Below are positions 22,714-36,600 of a DNA stretch of 64,000 nt, piece after piece (the stretch's first letter is position 1; the number at the start of each line of letters is the position of its first letter). The stretch is from NCBI GenBank assembly GCA_947561715.1, contig OX387199.1, forward strand, positions 9,987,001 through 10,051,000, in the 5' to 3' direction. A model generated the notes under the pieces. The model was not told where the DNA came from and made no database searches. It worked only from the letters and a program-made list of their open reading frames with translations. Source of the DNA: Ascidia mentula. Its lineage: Eukaryota; Chordata; Ascidiacea; Phlebobranchia; Ascidiidae. A program made the position numbers and the translations under genes.

Positions 22714-25700
22714 TCAATATCCCGAAGCCCGACGACCCGAAACGCTTGAAAATCCGACAGATCTGGAACGTGACGGGCTACGACCGTTTCGTTGAAATCG
22801 ATGAGAAGAGCAGCCAGAAGCATTGTAAACTGGTTGACTTCTGCCAAAACTTGCACATCTGTATGGACTCTTATCTCTTCTCGATTCGCCCAAATTCATC
22901 TCCCTCAAGCGAGTTTCACAGCTCGGCGAACGACCACGACTGTGGCTACGTTCACGACGCCACGGTGAAGTGCTCCGTGAGTTGTAGTCACGGCCGCGAT
23001 CACGACAATCATCGTATCCATAATAAACCCGATTGGCATTCACGTCGTTGGACCAATGAGAAAGGGCGTCGCTCGCCATTACAATAACACAACGTGACGG
23101 CAAATAAACCTTGAGCAAAATAGAAAGATTTAGTGATTCGTTTGAATGACAGTATGATAGCATCTTACCATCAGTGAACATGGGTTATTGTCACACGATT
23201 GTTGTTGAGTGTGGAAATCCACCGAAGCTTCATTTCTACCGTGACCTCCAAACATTTTTTGGTCACTGTCCAAAACAATCTTGTACCTTCAACGCGAAAG
23301 GGTGTTATTTACGACGGAACGCTAACTGTGCAAGGTATACCCAAACCATACTCACGTTCCTGATGTTCGTACACCGATTCGATAATTGGGATAACTTTTT
23401 GTAGGATGAAAGTTAAACATGAAGACCAGGCCGGCTCTTTCGAATACAATCACTTTCTCATCATCGTGTTGACGTGTAACAAGTCCCTAGGATCAATTGG
23501 ATTGTGAAAACGTGCACTGCAAGTGAATACCAACGGAAACAATAATTATCCTATACCTGAGGGGAACTTAGCCAACCAAATCGTTCTTCCAAACGGTTAA
23601 TTGCGATATCGAAATTATTGAGGTATTTGTATCTCAGCTGCTGGTCATCAGCAAGCTCAAACTGTCTTCTTGCCAGTTGGTAATTGTCTCCATTCTGTAA
23701 CGATGGAAACTCAACCCAATCTGGATGAGCGAACTCGTTGCCTACGAAAGGGTTCCTTTTGGTAAACATGTAAAAAAACGTTTACGCCAATAAAGTAATT
23801 TACCCATAAAATTCAGGTATGATTTTCCACTGAAGGCATTTGTGATAAATCTGATCATCTTGTGGAGACTCATTCCTCTGTCCAATCTCGGTGACATTTC
23901 CCGCCGGTCCAACATACACTCATTGTCCATAAGTTGCCTTGCAATCGTCCATTGACAATCCATGCTCTGAACATTAAAATTTATAACATCAGACAATGAA
24001 TGTTCAAATCTAAAAGTTAAATCGTTAACCTGTTGGTGGTCTTCTGGGTACGTGATATATCTTTCCCCTGTCCTCCGTTCGGACAACATTTGACAAATTT
24101 CGCTCATTCCCCAGTTTTCATCCGACATTCCGTTTAATATCTGAAAACGCGAAACCCGTTAGAGTAGAAAATGACGCTCCTTGATGCTGCCATGGTTTTA
24201 CCTGCATCCATTGACTTGGAATATGCATCGATAATCTGTAATCGAAACCGAATCCACCTTGATTGACAGGACGAGTCAAACTTGGAAATTCGGTATACTC
24301 CTATACGCAGCAAAAAACACACTCTTTAAATCTTTGTTCGATTTTTTGTTGACCAAACAAAGACAAGTCCTACCTCTGCAATGGTTATGATTTTTGGATA
24401 GTATCGATGCAAAATTTTGTTTGCAAGCAATAGGTAAGCCATTGCTCCAATGTCCATGTGCATTCCGAAATATTGTCGGTAGTTATCAACAGATTGGATG
24501 TCTAAAGATCATTAAAAATTTACAAAACAAACGCTTTTTAAGTATTGCAATTGCACTAATACTGATAAGTACATTTACCAGGAATTTGATTGTGGTAGAT
24601 CATTGGCGTTACTCCATTAAACCGAAAACCGTCGAATCCAAAGTTTTCCACGTAATGACGGAGGTTGGACAGTAAAAATCGAAGAACTTCCCACCTAAAC
24701 AAGTTTTTACATGCGCCATCACACAGAGATGATTGTACGTAAACCATCGCAATGCCCCTTACTTTGTAAAGTCAAACTTTCGCGCGTCATTTTCCCTGAA
24801 ATCCCGTCTATCAGAACGGAAGAAACACTCATCAGTGCCATCAAAGCGATCTAAACTTTCCCAGCCATTCTTCGATGCGTGACTGTGCATAACATCCATC
24901 ATGACGTAAATTCCCATCCCATGTGCGACGTTTATCAACTCCCTCAGATCGTCAGGAGTCCCATATCGGCTGCGATCATAACACAAGTGTTTTTGTAAAC
25001 TACACGTAATCCTGAACTGAGGCAAAAACTCACAATTCTATCACTAAAACGTGGACTCACCTTGAGGGCGCAAAAAAGTTGGTAACTTGGTAACCAACGC
25101 TCGGATAATAAGGATGCTCCATAATTGCCATGAGAAGCACGCAGTTGTAGCCTAGATCGCGAATGCGAGGAAGAACATCTGTGGTGAACTGCTTGTAAGA
25201 AGATACTTGACAACGATCGGAGCTGATCCCAATGTGAGCTTCGTAAATGCGCAAACGTTCGGGCTTCGAAATTTGATTGTTTGCAAACTGGAAATAAAGT
25301 TTTAATTTGTTTTTCTGTTCGGCTCTCGCTTTTGACAACGTGAAGAAAAGCAAACCATATCACGTACTCGTTGACAAGATTTATTTGATGACGGATTCCA
25401 AAAGCGCCATGTAAACGTTGATCCGCACTGGGTCACGTATTTTGCCCACGGTGAAATTCTTTCCAATATCTGATTGTCTTTCGTTTCAACCACAAGCTGA
25501 AATTAAACAATTTTGTTATTTGTGTTTCTACATCAATGTCTGCGTAAAGCAAGCCATCTACCTTCAGTTCGGATAGATGGTTTATTGGGCATCTACCATC
25601 TCGATTTGGTGGCATGAACATTTCCCACTGACCATATCCGATGTCCTTGTACATTATTTTTTCCCAGTTGTCTGAACAAGCATTGTGGCTTAAATACACG

Positions 25701-26101
25701 AAGAGATTCGATTTGAAGCTACACACTCACTAAAATCTCCCATTAGGTAGACGGCCCTCGCATTGGGAACCCATTCCCTGCATTGAATTCCTCCCTCTTG
25801 TGTGAGAACAACACCGAAAGTTTCGTAACTTCGACTGAACCGATCCATTCCTTCCTCGCGTTCAATGTCCATCAGAGCCTTTTCAAACATTCCATATCTA
25901 CAACACCAATATTAGTTTTATTATTTATAGTTACTTGACCAACCTTTAGATTTAATTACAACGGTTTTGTGTTTTACTGTCTTTTATTTACCTAAGTCTA
26001 ATATCCTTTACAAAGCTTCTTAATCTTGGGTCATTTGCAAACAAGCTTTCGATTTCGGGAACTCCCCATTGTTGAAGATTGTCGTGACCTGAGAACTCCA
26101 T
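22714..26101 (-). CDS. GBE1-like: GBE1-like pseudoenzyme with RS tail, copy 1
   Basis: Glycogen branching enzyme family (GH13). The 15 exons are 26101-25992, 25897-25731, 25671-25562, 25496-25368, 25287-25061, 24969-24763, 24694-24579, 24501-24374, 24300-24202, 24140-24030, 23966-23804, 23741-23557, 23486-23356, 23286-23169, 23109-22714; introns are 59-94 nt. Product is 798 residues (human GBE1 702). A CBM48-type N-domain ([19 protein letters not shown]) is followed by GH13 region I MMDVMHSH (Asp273, His278), region [12 protein letters not shown] (Asn343), region III IITIAE (Glu398) and region IV EDHQQ (Gln467). Human catalytic Asp357, Glu412 and Asp481 align at a constant offset of 14, so nucleophile and third Asp are lost. 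NEFAHPDW and YLPSR follow; residues 681-798 are an Arg/Ser-rich tail. Private residues: Val31, Phe508, Lys614. Confidence 0.93.
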
Positions 26102-26207
26102 TTTTGCTCCACGATATGAGATTCGAATCAAAGGTTAAGTAAGCGGTTATAAAGCAGCTTGACCGAAATTTCAACGAATGTTGTGATGTAGGTATGTTGC
26201 GATGGAA

Positions 26208-26215
26208 TTTATATA
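26208..26215 (-). promoter_or_regulatory. TATA-like box upstream of GBE-like copy 1
   Basis: TATATAAA on the minus strand, about 107 nt before the ATG at 26101, which would leave a 5' UTR near 75 nt. The same box sits 17-24 nt left of each following unit start: 31682-31689, 37152-37159, 42623-42630, 48109-48116, 53595-53602 and 59055-59062. It is conserved in every complete copy, which supports separate transcription of each unit. Confidence 0.55.
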
Positions 26216-26231
26216 GGGCGTAAAAAGGAAG

Positions 26232-28169
26232 AAGTTCGCTCTTAATGGGATTGTCGGGCAATAAAGTGAGATTGGCAAGGATTAGGATAATAATTTTGAA
26301 TACAAAGAGACTTGATTATTCAACAATATTCACAGCTTACCACTACATGAACATAACAGGAAGGAATAAGTTTAATGACAATGTAATCCAACTATAATGG
26401 TCCGAAATCATTTGTGATGCGAATTTAATTCAATATCACAAAGATTAAAATGGGGGTGTGTTTGGTCGGAATTCAACCAAAAGTACGCTTACACTTTCTC
26501 TTATTCAATAATATGATGCGTTTTGGCAATAATGTAAGGTAAACCTCATAAACTTAATGTCACCTCAACAAAATTTCAGGAATGAAAAAACTACTTTCAC
26601 AAACAAACCTTTGTACTTGGACGAGTTCCGAGTTATTCAAGGCCGCTCTTATTGTCTGAATAACGAAAAAGTGACAAAATCATTTCCGTATTACGCACAA
26701 ACGTACTCCTTCTGTCGTAAAGATTTGGCGACTTTGCTGGCAAAAACGTTTATTTTACATTCGATGCTTCGGTCGGTGTGCAACTGATCTTTCTCGCAAA
26801 CGATGGTGATTAGCGCCGTAAGAATTTAGATTATTTCAGTCGCTCGTGCAATTTGTTCGTAATTGCGTTTTAGTTTGTGTTACAAATAAGTTTTTTGTGT
26901 GCAGACTATTCCGGTTTTCGATAGACTGGTAAGTCGATGAACAGAAATTATTGTTCCGCAAATATTTAAATATTCAAAAATGTGTATCATCAGCTTTTCT
27001 GGATTGTCGAATAGTCATTGCTTATATAATATTGATATAATATTTTGACAAACCGCAAACCAGTCGCTTCTACTGAGATCGTGGTTGCGACAGCATATAA
27101 CCAAGCAACGTACGAATTTGTCTTTTTCAGTCCGAGTCGAAATGAGCTCGTTCGCTACTATTTTTCTTGTAATATCCACGTTATAATATTTGCGTTTGCA
27201 ATACCTAAGTTTTCCCTTGAAACATTCGGCGGGTAAAATCAATATTTCGCAAACACTTTTCATTCTACCATAGGTAAGCTTGCTTGACAACTTTCCTCGA
27301 GTGCCCATAGGATTTAGCACTTAGTGTCAGTTTGATCACATGCCAACAGCACAACCCTCGCAGCGGGAGCTGCCCGCACATCTGTATTTCCACTAAAATA
27401 AGTTTGGCCGGCGGTAATAGACCAACATGTAATCCTCTGTCACAATGTAACGTACATACGACGTAACAAAGCGATCAGTGACGCACGGAGGTCCATTTTT
27501 GGTTGAATAGGAACGGGTGCATGTGCTGGTGCTACGTCCAACTTGAGCGTGTTTGAAGGAATTTTTAGTGGATTTAGGGGGGGTTTCAAATCATCAGAGT
27601 GTTTGTAATACAGGATTAGACATTCTCAGTTGACATTATTTGGGTTGTAAAAACACCAAGAAATGCAATTGAAATTTGCAGAGATATGAATCGTGTAGTC
27701 TACCAGATCATTTGCGTATTTTTGGCAGTGTATGTTTTACTATGCGTAATTAACATAAAACAACAAACTAGCTGATGCAAACCAAGCCTCCCACTACGGC
27801 TGTTTTGGGATATACTGTCGTCATTGTTTCATGGACGTTCGCTTCGTTGTCACGCTAGACGCACAATTGCCATAAAGGTATCCCGTCTTTAACCGTTATT
27901 GAAACTAAACTTTCGTAAAATTACTGGCCATTTAACGAGGGGTACAGGATTTCGGAATCTCCAACAAAACATCATATCGAATTAAATCTTCACATTGAGT
28001 TTATTTTAATTCGTAACATTTACACCAATAGAGTCCAATAAACTTTTGTTTATTCAATAATAGCTCTGACAACAATGCAGAAAGACAAAGGTCATTTTGT
28101 TACACAAACAACAAATAAGAATTACAACAATCAACACAGCACAACAAATATGCAGTTTCGTGTGGATAT
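26232..28169. other. Spacer of unit 2
   Basis: The counterpart of the unit-1 spacer, with its Cys-rich minus frame longer (27015-27320) because the stop differs. A plus-strand frame 26557-26787 shares its last part (YLDEFRVIQGRS) with units 3, 4, 7 and 8. Nothing identifiable. Confidence 0.4.
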
Positions 28170-28184
28170 TTTATTTGAAACCAA

Positions 28185-31100
28185 TCAATATCCCGAAGCT
28201 CGACGACCAGAAACGCCTGAAAATCCAACAGATCTGGAACGTGACGGGCTACGCCCGTTTTGTTGAAATCGATGAGAAGAGCAGCCAGAAGCATTGTAAA
28301 CTGGTTGACTTCTACCAAAACTTGCACATCTGTATGGACTCTTGTCTCTTCTCGATTCGCCCAAATTCATCTCCCTCAAGCGAGTTTCACAGCTCGGCGA
28401 ACGACCACGACTGTGGCTACGTTCACGACGCCACGGTGAAGTGCTCCGCGAGTTGTAGTCACGGCCGCGATCACGACAATCATCGTATCCATAATAAACC
28501 CGATTGGCATTCACGGTGTTGGACCAATGAGAAAGGGCGTCGCTCGCCATTACAATAACACAACGTGACGGCAAATAAACCTTGAGCAAAATAGAAAGAT
28601 TTAGTGATTCGTTTGAATGACAGTATGATAGCATCTTACCATCAGTGAACATGGGTTATTGTCACACGATTGTTGTTGAGTGTGGAAATCCACCGAAGCT
28701 TCATTTCTACCGTGACCTCCAAACATTTTTTGGTCACTGTCCAAAACAATCTTGTACCTTCAACGCGAAAGGGTGTTATTTACGACGGAACGCGAACTGT
28801 GCAAGGTATACCCAAACCATACTCACGTTCCTGATGTTCGTACACCGATTCGATAATTGGGATAACTTTGTGTAGGATGAAAGTTAAACATGAAGACCAG
28901 GCCGGCTCTTTCGAATACAATCACTTTCTCATCATCGTGTTGACGTGTAACAAGTCCCTTAAGATCAAATGGATTGTGGAAACGTGCACTGCAAGTGAAT
29001 ATACCAACGGAAAAAATAATTATCCTATACCTGAGGGGAACTTAGCCAACCAAATCGTTCTTCCAAACGGTTAATTGCGATATCGAAATTATTGAGGTAT
29101 TTGTATCTCAGCTGCTGGTCATCAGCAAGCTCAAACTGTCTTCTTGCCAGTTGGTAATTGTCTCTATTCTGTAACGATGGAAACTCAACCCAATCTGGAT
29201 GAGCGAACTCGTTGCCTACGAAAGGGTTCCTTTTGGTAAACATGTAAAAAAATGTTTACGCCAATAAAGTAATTTACCCATAAAATTCAGGTATGATTTT
29301 CCACTGAAGGCATTTGTGATAAGTCTGATCATCTTGTGGAGACTCATTCCTCTGTCCAATCTCGGTGACATTTCCCGCCGGTCCAACATGCACTCATTGT
29401 CCATAAGTTGCCTTGCAATCGTCCATTGACAATCCATGCTCTGAACATTAAAATTTATAACATCAGACAATGAATGTTCAAATCTAAAAGTTAAATCGTC
29501 AACCTGTTGGTGGTCTTCTGGGTACGTGATATATCTTTCCCCTGTCCTCCGTTCGGACAACATTTGACAAATTTCGCTCATTCCCCAGTTTTCATCCGAC
29601 ATTCCGTTTAATATCTGAAAACGCGAAACCCGTTAGAGTAGAAAATGACGCTCCTTGATGCTGCCATGGTTTTACCTGCATCCATTGACTTGGAATATGC
29701 ATCGATAATCTGTAATCGAAACCGAATCCACCTTGATTGACAGGACGAGTCAAACTTGGAAATTCGGTATACTCCTATACGCAGCAAAAAACACACTCTT
29801 TAAATCTTTGTTCGATTTTTTGTTGACCAAACAAAGACAAGTCCTACCTCTGCAATGGTTATGATTTTTGGATAGTATCGATGCAAAATTTTGTTTGCAA
29901 GCAATAGGTAAGCCATTGCTCCAATGTCCATGTGCATTCCGAAGTATTGTCGGTAGTTATCAACAGATTGGATGTCTAAAGATCATTAAAAATTTACAAA
30001 GCAAACGCTTTTTAAGTATTGCAATTGCACCAATACTGATCAGTACATTTACCAGGAATTTGATTGTGGTAGATCATTGGCGTTACTCCATTAAACCGAA
30101 AACCGTCGAATCCAAAGTTTTCCACGTAATGACGGAGGTTGGACAGTAAAAATCGAAGAACTTCCCACCTAAACAAGTTTTTACATGCGCCATCACACAG
30201 ATATGATTGTACGTAAACCATCGCAATGCCCCTTACTTTGTAAAGTCAAACTTTCGCGCGTCATTTTCCCTGAAATCCCGTCTATCAGAACGGAAGAAAC
30301 ACTCATCAGTGCCATCAAAGCGATCTAAACTTTCCCAGCCATTCTTCGATGCGTGACTGTGCATAACATCCATCATGACGTAAATTCCCATCCCATGTGC
30401 GACGTTTATCAACTCCCTCAGATCGTCAGGAGTCCCATATCGGCTGCGATCATAACACAAGTGTTTTTGTAAACTACACGTAATCCTGAACTGAGGCAAA
30501 AACTCACAATTCTATCACTAAAACGTGGACTCACCTTGAGGGCGCAAAAAAGTTGGTAACTTGGTAACCTACGCTCGGATAATAAGGATGCTCCATAATT
30601 GCCATGAGAAGCACGCAGTTGTAGCCTAGATCGCGAATGCGAGGAAGAACATCTGTGGTGAACTGCTTGTAAGAAGATACTTGACAACGATCGGAGCTGA
30701 TCCCAATGTGAGCTTCGTAAATGCGCAAACGTTCGGGCTTCGAAATTTGATTGTTTGCAAACTGGAAATAAAGTTTTAATTTGTTTTTCTGTTCGACTCT
30801 CGCTTTTGACAACGTGAAGAAAAGCAAACCATATCACGTACTCGTTGACAAGATTTATTTGAAGACGGATTCCAAAAGCGCCATGTAAACGTTGATCCGC
30901 ACTGGGTCACGTATTTTGCCCACGGTGAAATTCTTTCCAATATCTGATTGTCTTTCGTTTCAACCACAAGCTGAAATTAAACAATTTTGTTATTTGTGTT
31001 TCCACATCAATGTCTGAGTAAAGCAAGCCATCTACCTTCAGTTCGGATAGATGGTTTATTGGGCATCTACCATCTCGATTTGGTGGCATGAACATTTCCC

Positions 31101-31575
31101 ACTGACCATATCCGATGTCCTTGTACATTATTTTTTCCCAGTTGTCTGAACAAGCATTGTGGCTTAAATAGACGAAGAGATTCGATTTGAAGCTACACAC
31201 TCACTAAAATCTCCCATTAGGTAGACGGCCCTCGCATTGGGAACCCATTCCCTGCATTGAATTCCTCCCTCTTGTGTGAGAACAACACCGAAAGTTTTGT
31301 AACTTCGACTGAACCGATCCATTCCTTCCTCGCGTTCAATGTCCATCAGCGCTTTTTCAAACATTCCATATCTACAACACCAATATTAGTTATATTATTT
31401 ATAGTTACTTGACCAACCTTTAGATTTAATTACAACGGTTTTGTATTTTACTGTCTTTTATTTACCTAAGTCTGATATCCTTTTCAAAGCTTCTTAATCT
31501 TGGGTCATTTGCAAACAAGCTTTCGATTTCGGGAACTCCCCATTGTTGAAGATTGTCGTGACCTGAGAATTCCAT
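28185..31575 (-). CDS. GBE1-like: GBE1-like pseudoenzyme with RS tail, copy 2
   Basis: Same exon plan as copy 1 with every exon open. Asn at the nucleophile position and Gln at the third catalytic Asp are unchanged. Differences from the other copies seen in the reading frames are Lys62 (SYKTF instead of SYETF), Arg540 (SLQNR), Thr689 (NTVNAN) and, in the tail, RFQQN and GFSGV. Like all later copies it has Glu31 and Leu508. It is the most divergent tail in the array, yet stays in frame to the same stop. Confidence 0.93.
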
Positions 31576-31705
31576 TTTTGCTCCACGATATGAGATTCGA
31601 ATCAAAGGTTAAGTAAGCGGTTATAACGCAGCTTGACCGAGATTTCAACGAATGTTGTGATGTAGGTATGTTGCGATGGAATTTATATAGGGCGTAAAAA
31701 GGAAG

Positions 31706-33639
31706 AAGTTCGCTCTTAATGGGATTGTCGGGCAATAAAGTGAGATTGGCAAGGATTAGGATAATAATTTGGAATACAAAGAGACTTGATTATTCAACAA
31801 TGTTCACAGCTTACCACTACATGAACATAACAGGAAGGAATAAGTTTAATGACAATGTAATCCAACTATAATGGTCTGAAATCATTTGTGATGCGAATTT
31901 AATTCAATATCACAAAGATTAAAATGCGGGTGCGTTTGGTCGGAATTCAACCAAAAGTACGCTTACACTTTCTCTTATTCAATAATATGATGCGTTTTGA
32001 CAATAATGTAGATAAACCTCATAAACTTAATGCCACCTCAACAAAATGTCAGGAATGAAAAAATTACTTTCACAAAAAAAACCTTTGTACTTGGACGAGT
32101 TCCGAGTTATTCAAGGCCGCTCTTGTTGTCTGAATAACGAAAAAGCGACAAAATCATTTCCGTATTACGCACAAACGTACTCCTGCTGTCGTAAAGTTTT
32201 GGCGACTTTGCTGGCAAAAACGTTTATTTTACATTCGATGCTTCGGTCGGTGTGCAACTGATCTTTCTCTTTAGCACCATCGTGCGCCGTAAGAATTTAG
32301 ATTATTTCAGTCGCTCGTGCAATTTGTTCGTAATTGCGTTTTAGTTTGTGTTACAAATAAGTTTTTTGTGTGCAGACTATTCCCGTTTTCGATAGACTAG
32401 TAAGTCGATGAACAGAAATTATTGTTCCGCAAATATTTAAATGCTCAAAAATGTGTATCACCAGCTTTTCTGGATTGTCGAATGGTCATTGCTTATATAA
32501 TATTGACATAATATTTTAACAAACCGCAAACCAGTCGCTTCTCCTGAGATCGTGGTTGCGACAGCATATAACCAAGCAACGTACGAATTGTCTTTTTTAG
32601 TCCGAGTCGCAATGAGCTCGTTCGCTACTATTTTTCTTGTAATATCCACGTGATAATATTTGCGTTTGCAATACCTAAGTTTTCCCTTGAGACATTCCGC
32701 GGGTAAAATTAATATTTTGCAAACACTTTTCATTCTATCATAGGTAAGCTTGCTTGACAACTTTCCTCGAGTGCCCATAGGATTTAGCACTTAGTGTCAG
32801 TTTGATCACATGCCAACAGCACAACCCTCGCAGCGGGAGCTGCCCGCACATCTGTATTTCCACTAAAGTAAGTTTGGCCGGCGGTAAAAGACCAACTTGT
32901 ATTCCTCTGTCACAATGTAACGTACATACGACGTAACAAAGCGATCAGTGACGCACGAAGGTCCATTTTTGGTTGAATAGGAACGGGTGCTTGTGCTGGT
33001 GCTAGGTCCAATTTGAGCGTGTTTGGAGGAATTTTTAGTGGATTTAGGGGCTGTTTAAAATCATCAGAGTGTTTGTAATACTGGATTAGACATTCTCAGT
33101 CGACATTATTTGAATTGTAAAAACACCAAGAAATGCAATTGAAATTTGCAGAGATATGAATCGTGTAGTCTACCTAATCATTTGCGTATTTCTGGCAGTG
33201 TATGTTTTACTATGCGTAATTAACATAAAACAACAAACTAGCTGATGCAAACCAAGCCTCCCACTACGGCTGTTTTGGGATATACTGTCGTCATTGTTTT
33301 ATGGACGTTCGTTTCGTTGTCACGCTAGACGCACAATTGCCATAAAGATATCCCGTCTTTAACCGTTATTGAAACTAAACTTTCGTGAAATTACTGGCCA
33401 TTTAACGAGGGGTACAGAATTTCGGAATCTCCAACAAAACATCATATCGAATTAAATCTTCACATTGAGTTGATTTTAATTCGGAACATTTACTCCAATA
33501 AAGTCCAAAAAACTGTTGTTTATTCAATAATAGCTCTGACAACAATGCAGAAATACAAAGGTCATTTTGTGACACAAACAACAAATAAGAATTACAACAA
33601 TCAACACAGCACAACAAATATGTAGTTTTGTGTGGATAT
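31706..33639. other. Spacer of unit 3
   Basis: A 71-codon plus frame (32046-32261) depends on a run of eight A's. The minus Cys-rich frame (32458-32790) changes frame after ATRTKKD because one T is missing in the GAATTGTC motif. No gene recognised. Confidence 0.4.
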
Positions 33640-33654
33640 TTTATTTGAAACCAA

Positions 33655-36600
33655 TCAATATCCCGAAGCCCGACGACCCGAAACGCTTGAAAATCCGACA
33701 GATCTGGAACGTGACGGGCTACGACCGTTTCGTTGAAATCGATGAGAAGAGCAGCCAGAAGCATTGTAAACTGGTTGACTTCTACCAAAACTTGCACATC
33801 TGTATGGACTCTTATCTCTTCTCGATTCGCCCAAATTCATCTCCCTCAAGCGAGTTTCACAGCTCGGCGAACGACCACGACTGTGGCTACGTTCACGACG
33901 CCACGGTGAAGTGCTCCGTGAGTTGTAGTCACGGCCGCGATCACGACAATCATCGTATCCATAATAAACCCGATTGGCATTCACGTCGTTGGACCAATGA
34001 GAAAGGGCGTCGCTCGCCATTACAATAACACAACGTGACGGCAAATAAACCTTGAGCAAAATAGAAAGATTTAGTGATTCGTTTGAATGACAGTATGATA
34101 GCATCTTACCATCAGTGAACATGGGTTATTGTCACACGATTGTTGTTGAGTGTGGAAATCCACCGAAGCTTCATTTCTACCGTGACCTCCAAACATTTTT
34201 TGGTCACTGTCCAAAACAATCTTGTACCTTCAACGCGAAAGGGTGTTATTTACGACGGAACGCGAACTGTGCAAGGTATACCCAAACCATACTCACGTTC
34301 CTGATGTTCGTACACCGATTCGATAATTGGGATAACTTTGTGTAGGATGAAAGTTAAACATGAAGACCAGGCCGGCTCTTTCGAATACAATCACTTTCTC
34401 ATCATCGTGTTGACGTGTAACAAGTCCCTTAAGATCAAATGGATTGTGGAAACGTGCACTGCAAGTGAATATACCAACGGAAAAAATAATTATCCTATAC
34501 CTGAGGGGAACTTAGCCAACCAAATCGTTCTTCCAAACGGTTAATTGCGATATCGAAATTATTGAGGTATTTGTATCTCAGCTGCTGGTCATCAGCAAGC
34601 TCAAACTGTCTTCTTGCCAGTTGGTAATTGTCTCCATTCTGTAACGATGGAAACTCAACCCAATCTGGATGAGCGAACTCGTTGCCTACGAAAGGGTTCC
34701 TTTTGGTAAACATGTAAAAAAACGTTTACGCCAATAAAGTAATTTACCCATAAAATTCAGGTATGATTTTCCACTGAAGGCATTTGTGATAAGTCTGATC
34801 ATCTTGTGGAGACTCATTCCTCTGTCCAATCTCGGTGACATTTCCCGCCGGTCCAACATGCACTCATTGTCCATAAGTTGCCTTGCAATCGTCCATTGAC
34901 AATCCATGCTCTGAACATTAAAATTTATAACATCAGACAATGAATGTTCAAATCTAAAAGTTAAATCGTCAACCTGTTGGTGGTCTTCTGGGTACGTGAT
35001 ATATCTTTCCCCTGTCCTCCGTTCGGACAACATTTGACAAATTTCGCTCATTCCCCAGTTTTCATCCGACATTCCGTTTAATATCTGAAAACGCGAAACC
35101 CGTTAGAGTAGAAAATGACGCTCCTTGATGCTGCCATGGTTTTACCTGCATCCATTGACTTGGAATATGCATCGATAATCTGTAATCGAAACCGAATCCA
35201 CCTTGATTGACAGGACGAGTCAAACTTGGAAATTCGGTATACTCCTATACGCAGCAAAAAACACACTCTTTAAATCTTTGTTCGATTTTTTGTTGACCAA
35301 ACAAAGACAAGTCCTACCTCTGCAATGGTTATGATTTTTGGATAGTATCGATGCAAAATTTTGTTTGCAAGCAATAGGTAAGCCATTGCTCCAATGTCCA
35401 TGTGCATTCCGAAGTATTGTCGGTAGTTATCAACAGATTGGATGTCTAAAGATCATTAAAAATTTACAAAGCAAACGCTTTTTAAGTATTGCAATTGCAC
35501 CAATACTGATAAGTACATTTACCAGGAATTTGATTGTGGTAGATCATTGGCGTTACTCCATTAAACCGAAAACCGTCGAATCCAAAGTTTTCCACGTAAT
35601 GACGGAGGTTGGACAGTAAAAATCGAAGAACTTCCCACCTAAACAAGTTTTTACATGCGCCATCACACAGATATGATTGTACGTAAACCATCGCAATGCC
35701 CCTTACTTTGTAAAGTCAAACTTTCGCGCGTCATTTTCCCTGAAATCCCGTCTATCAGAACGGAAGAAACACTCATCAGTGCCATCAAAGCGATCTAAAC
35801 TTTCCCAGCCATTCTTCGATGCGTGACTGTGCATAACATCCATCATGACGTAAATTCCCATCCCATGTGCGACGTTTATCAACTCCCTCAGATCGTCAGG
35901 AGTCCCATATCGGCTGCGATCATAACACAAGTGTTTTTGTAAACTACACGTAATCCTGAACTGAGGCAAAAACTCACAATTCTATCACTAAAACGTGGAC
36001 TCACCTTGAGGGCGCAAAAAAGTTGGTAACTTGGTAACCAACGCTCGGATAATAAGGATGCTCCATAATTGCCATGAGAAGCACGCAGTTGTAGCCTAGA
36101 TCGCGAATGCGAGGAAGAACATCTGTGGTGAACTGCTTGTAAGAAGATACTTGACAACGATCGGAGCTGATCCCAATGTGAGCTTCGTAAATGCGCAAAC
36201 GTTCGGGCTTCGAAATTTGATTGTTTGCAAACTGGAAATAAAGTTTTAATTTGTTTTTCTGTTCGACTCTCGCTTTTGACAACGTGAAGAAAAGCAAACC
36301 ATATCACGTACTCGTTGACAAGATTTATTTGAAGACGGATTCCAAAAGCGCCATGTAAACGTTGATCCGCACTGGGTCACGTATTTTGCCCACGGTGAAA
36401 TTCTTTCCAATATCTGATTGTCTTTCGTTTCAACCACAAGCTGAAATTAAACAATTTTGTTATTTGTGTTTCCACATCAATGTCTGAGTAAAGCAAGCCA
36501 TCTACCTTCAGTTCGGATAGATGGTTTATTGGGCATCTACCATCTCGATTTGGTGGCATGAACATTTCCCACTGACCATATCCGATGTCCTTGTACATTA

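Noticed and set aside
32046..32261. 71-residue plus-strand protein in the array spacers
   Set aside because: The frame is broken by an A-run length change in units 5 and 6 and by sequence differences in units 1 and 2, so it is not conserved as coding.
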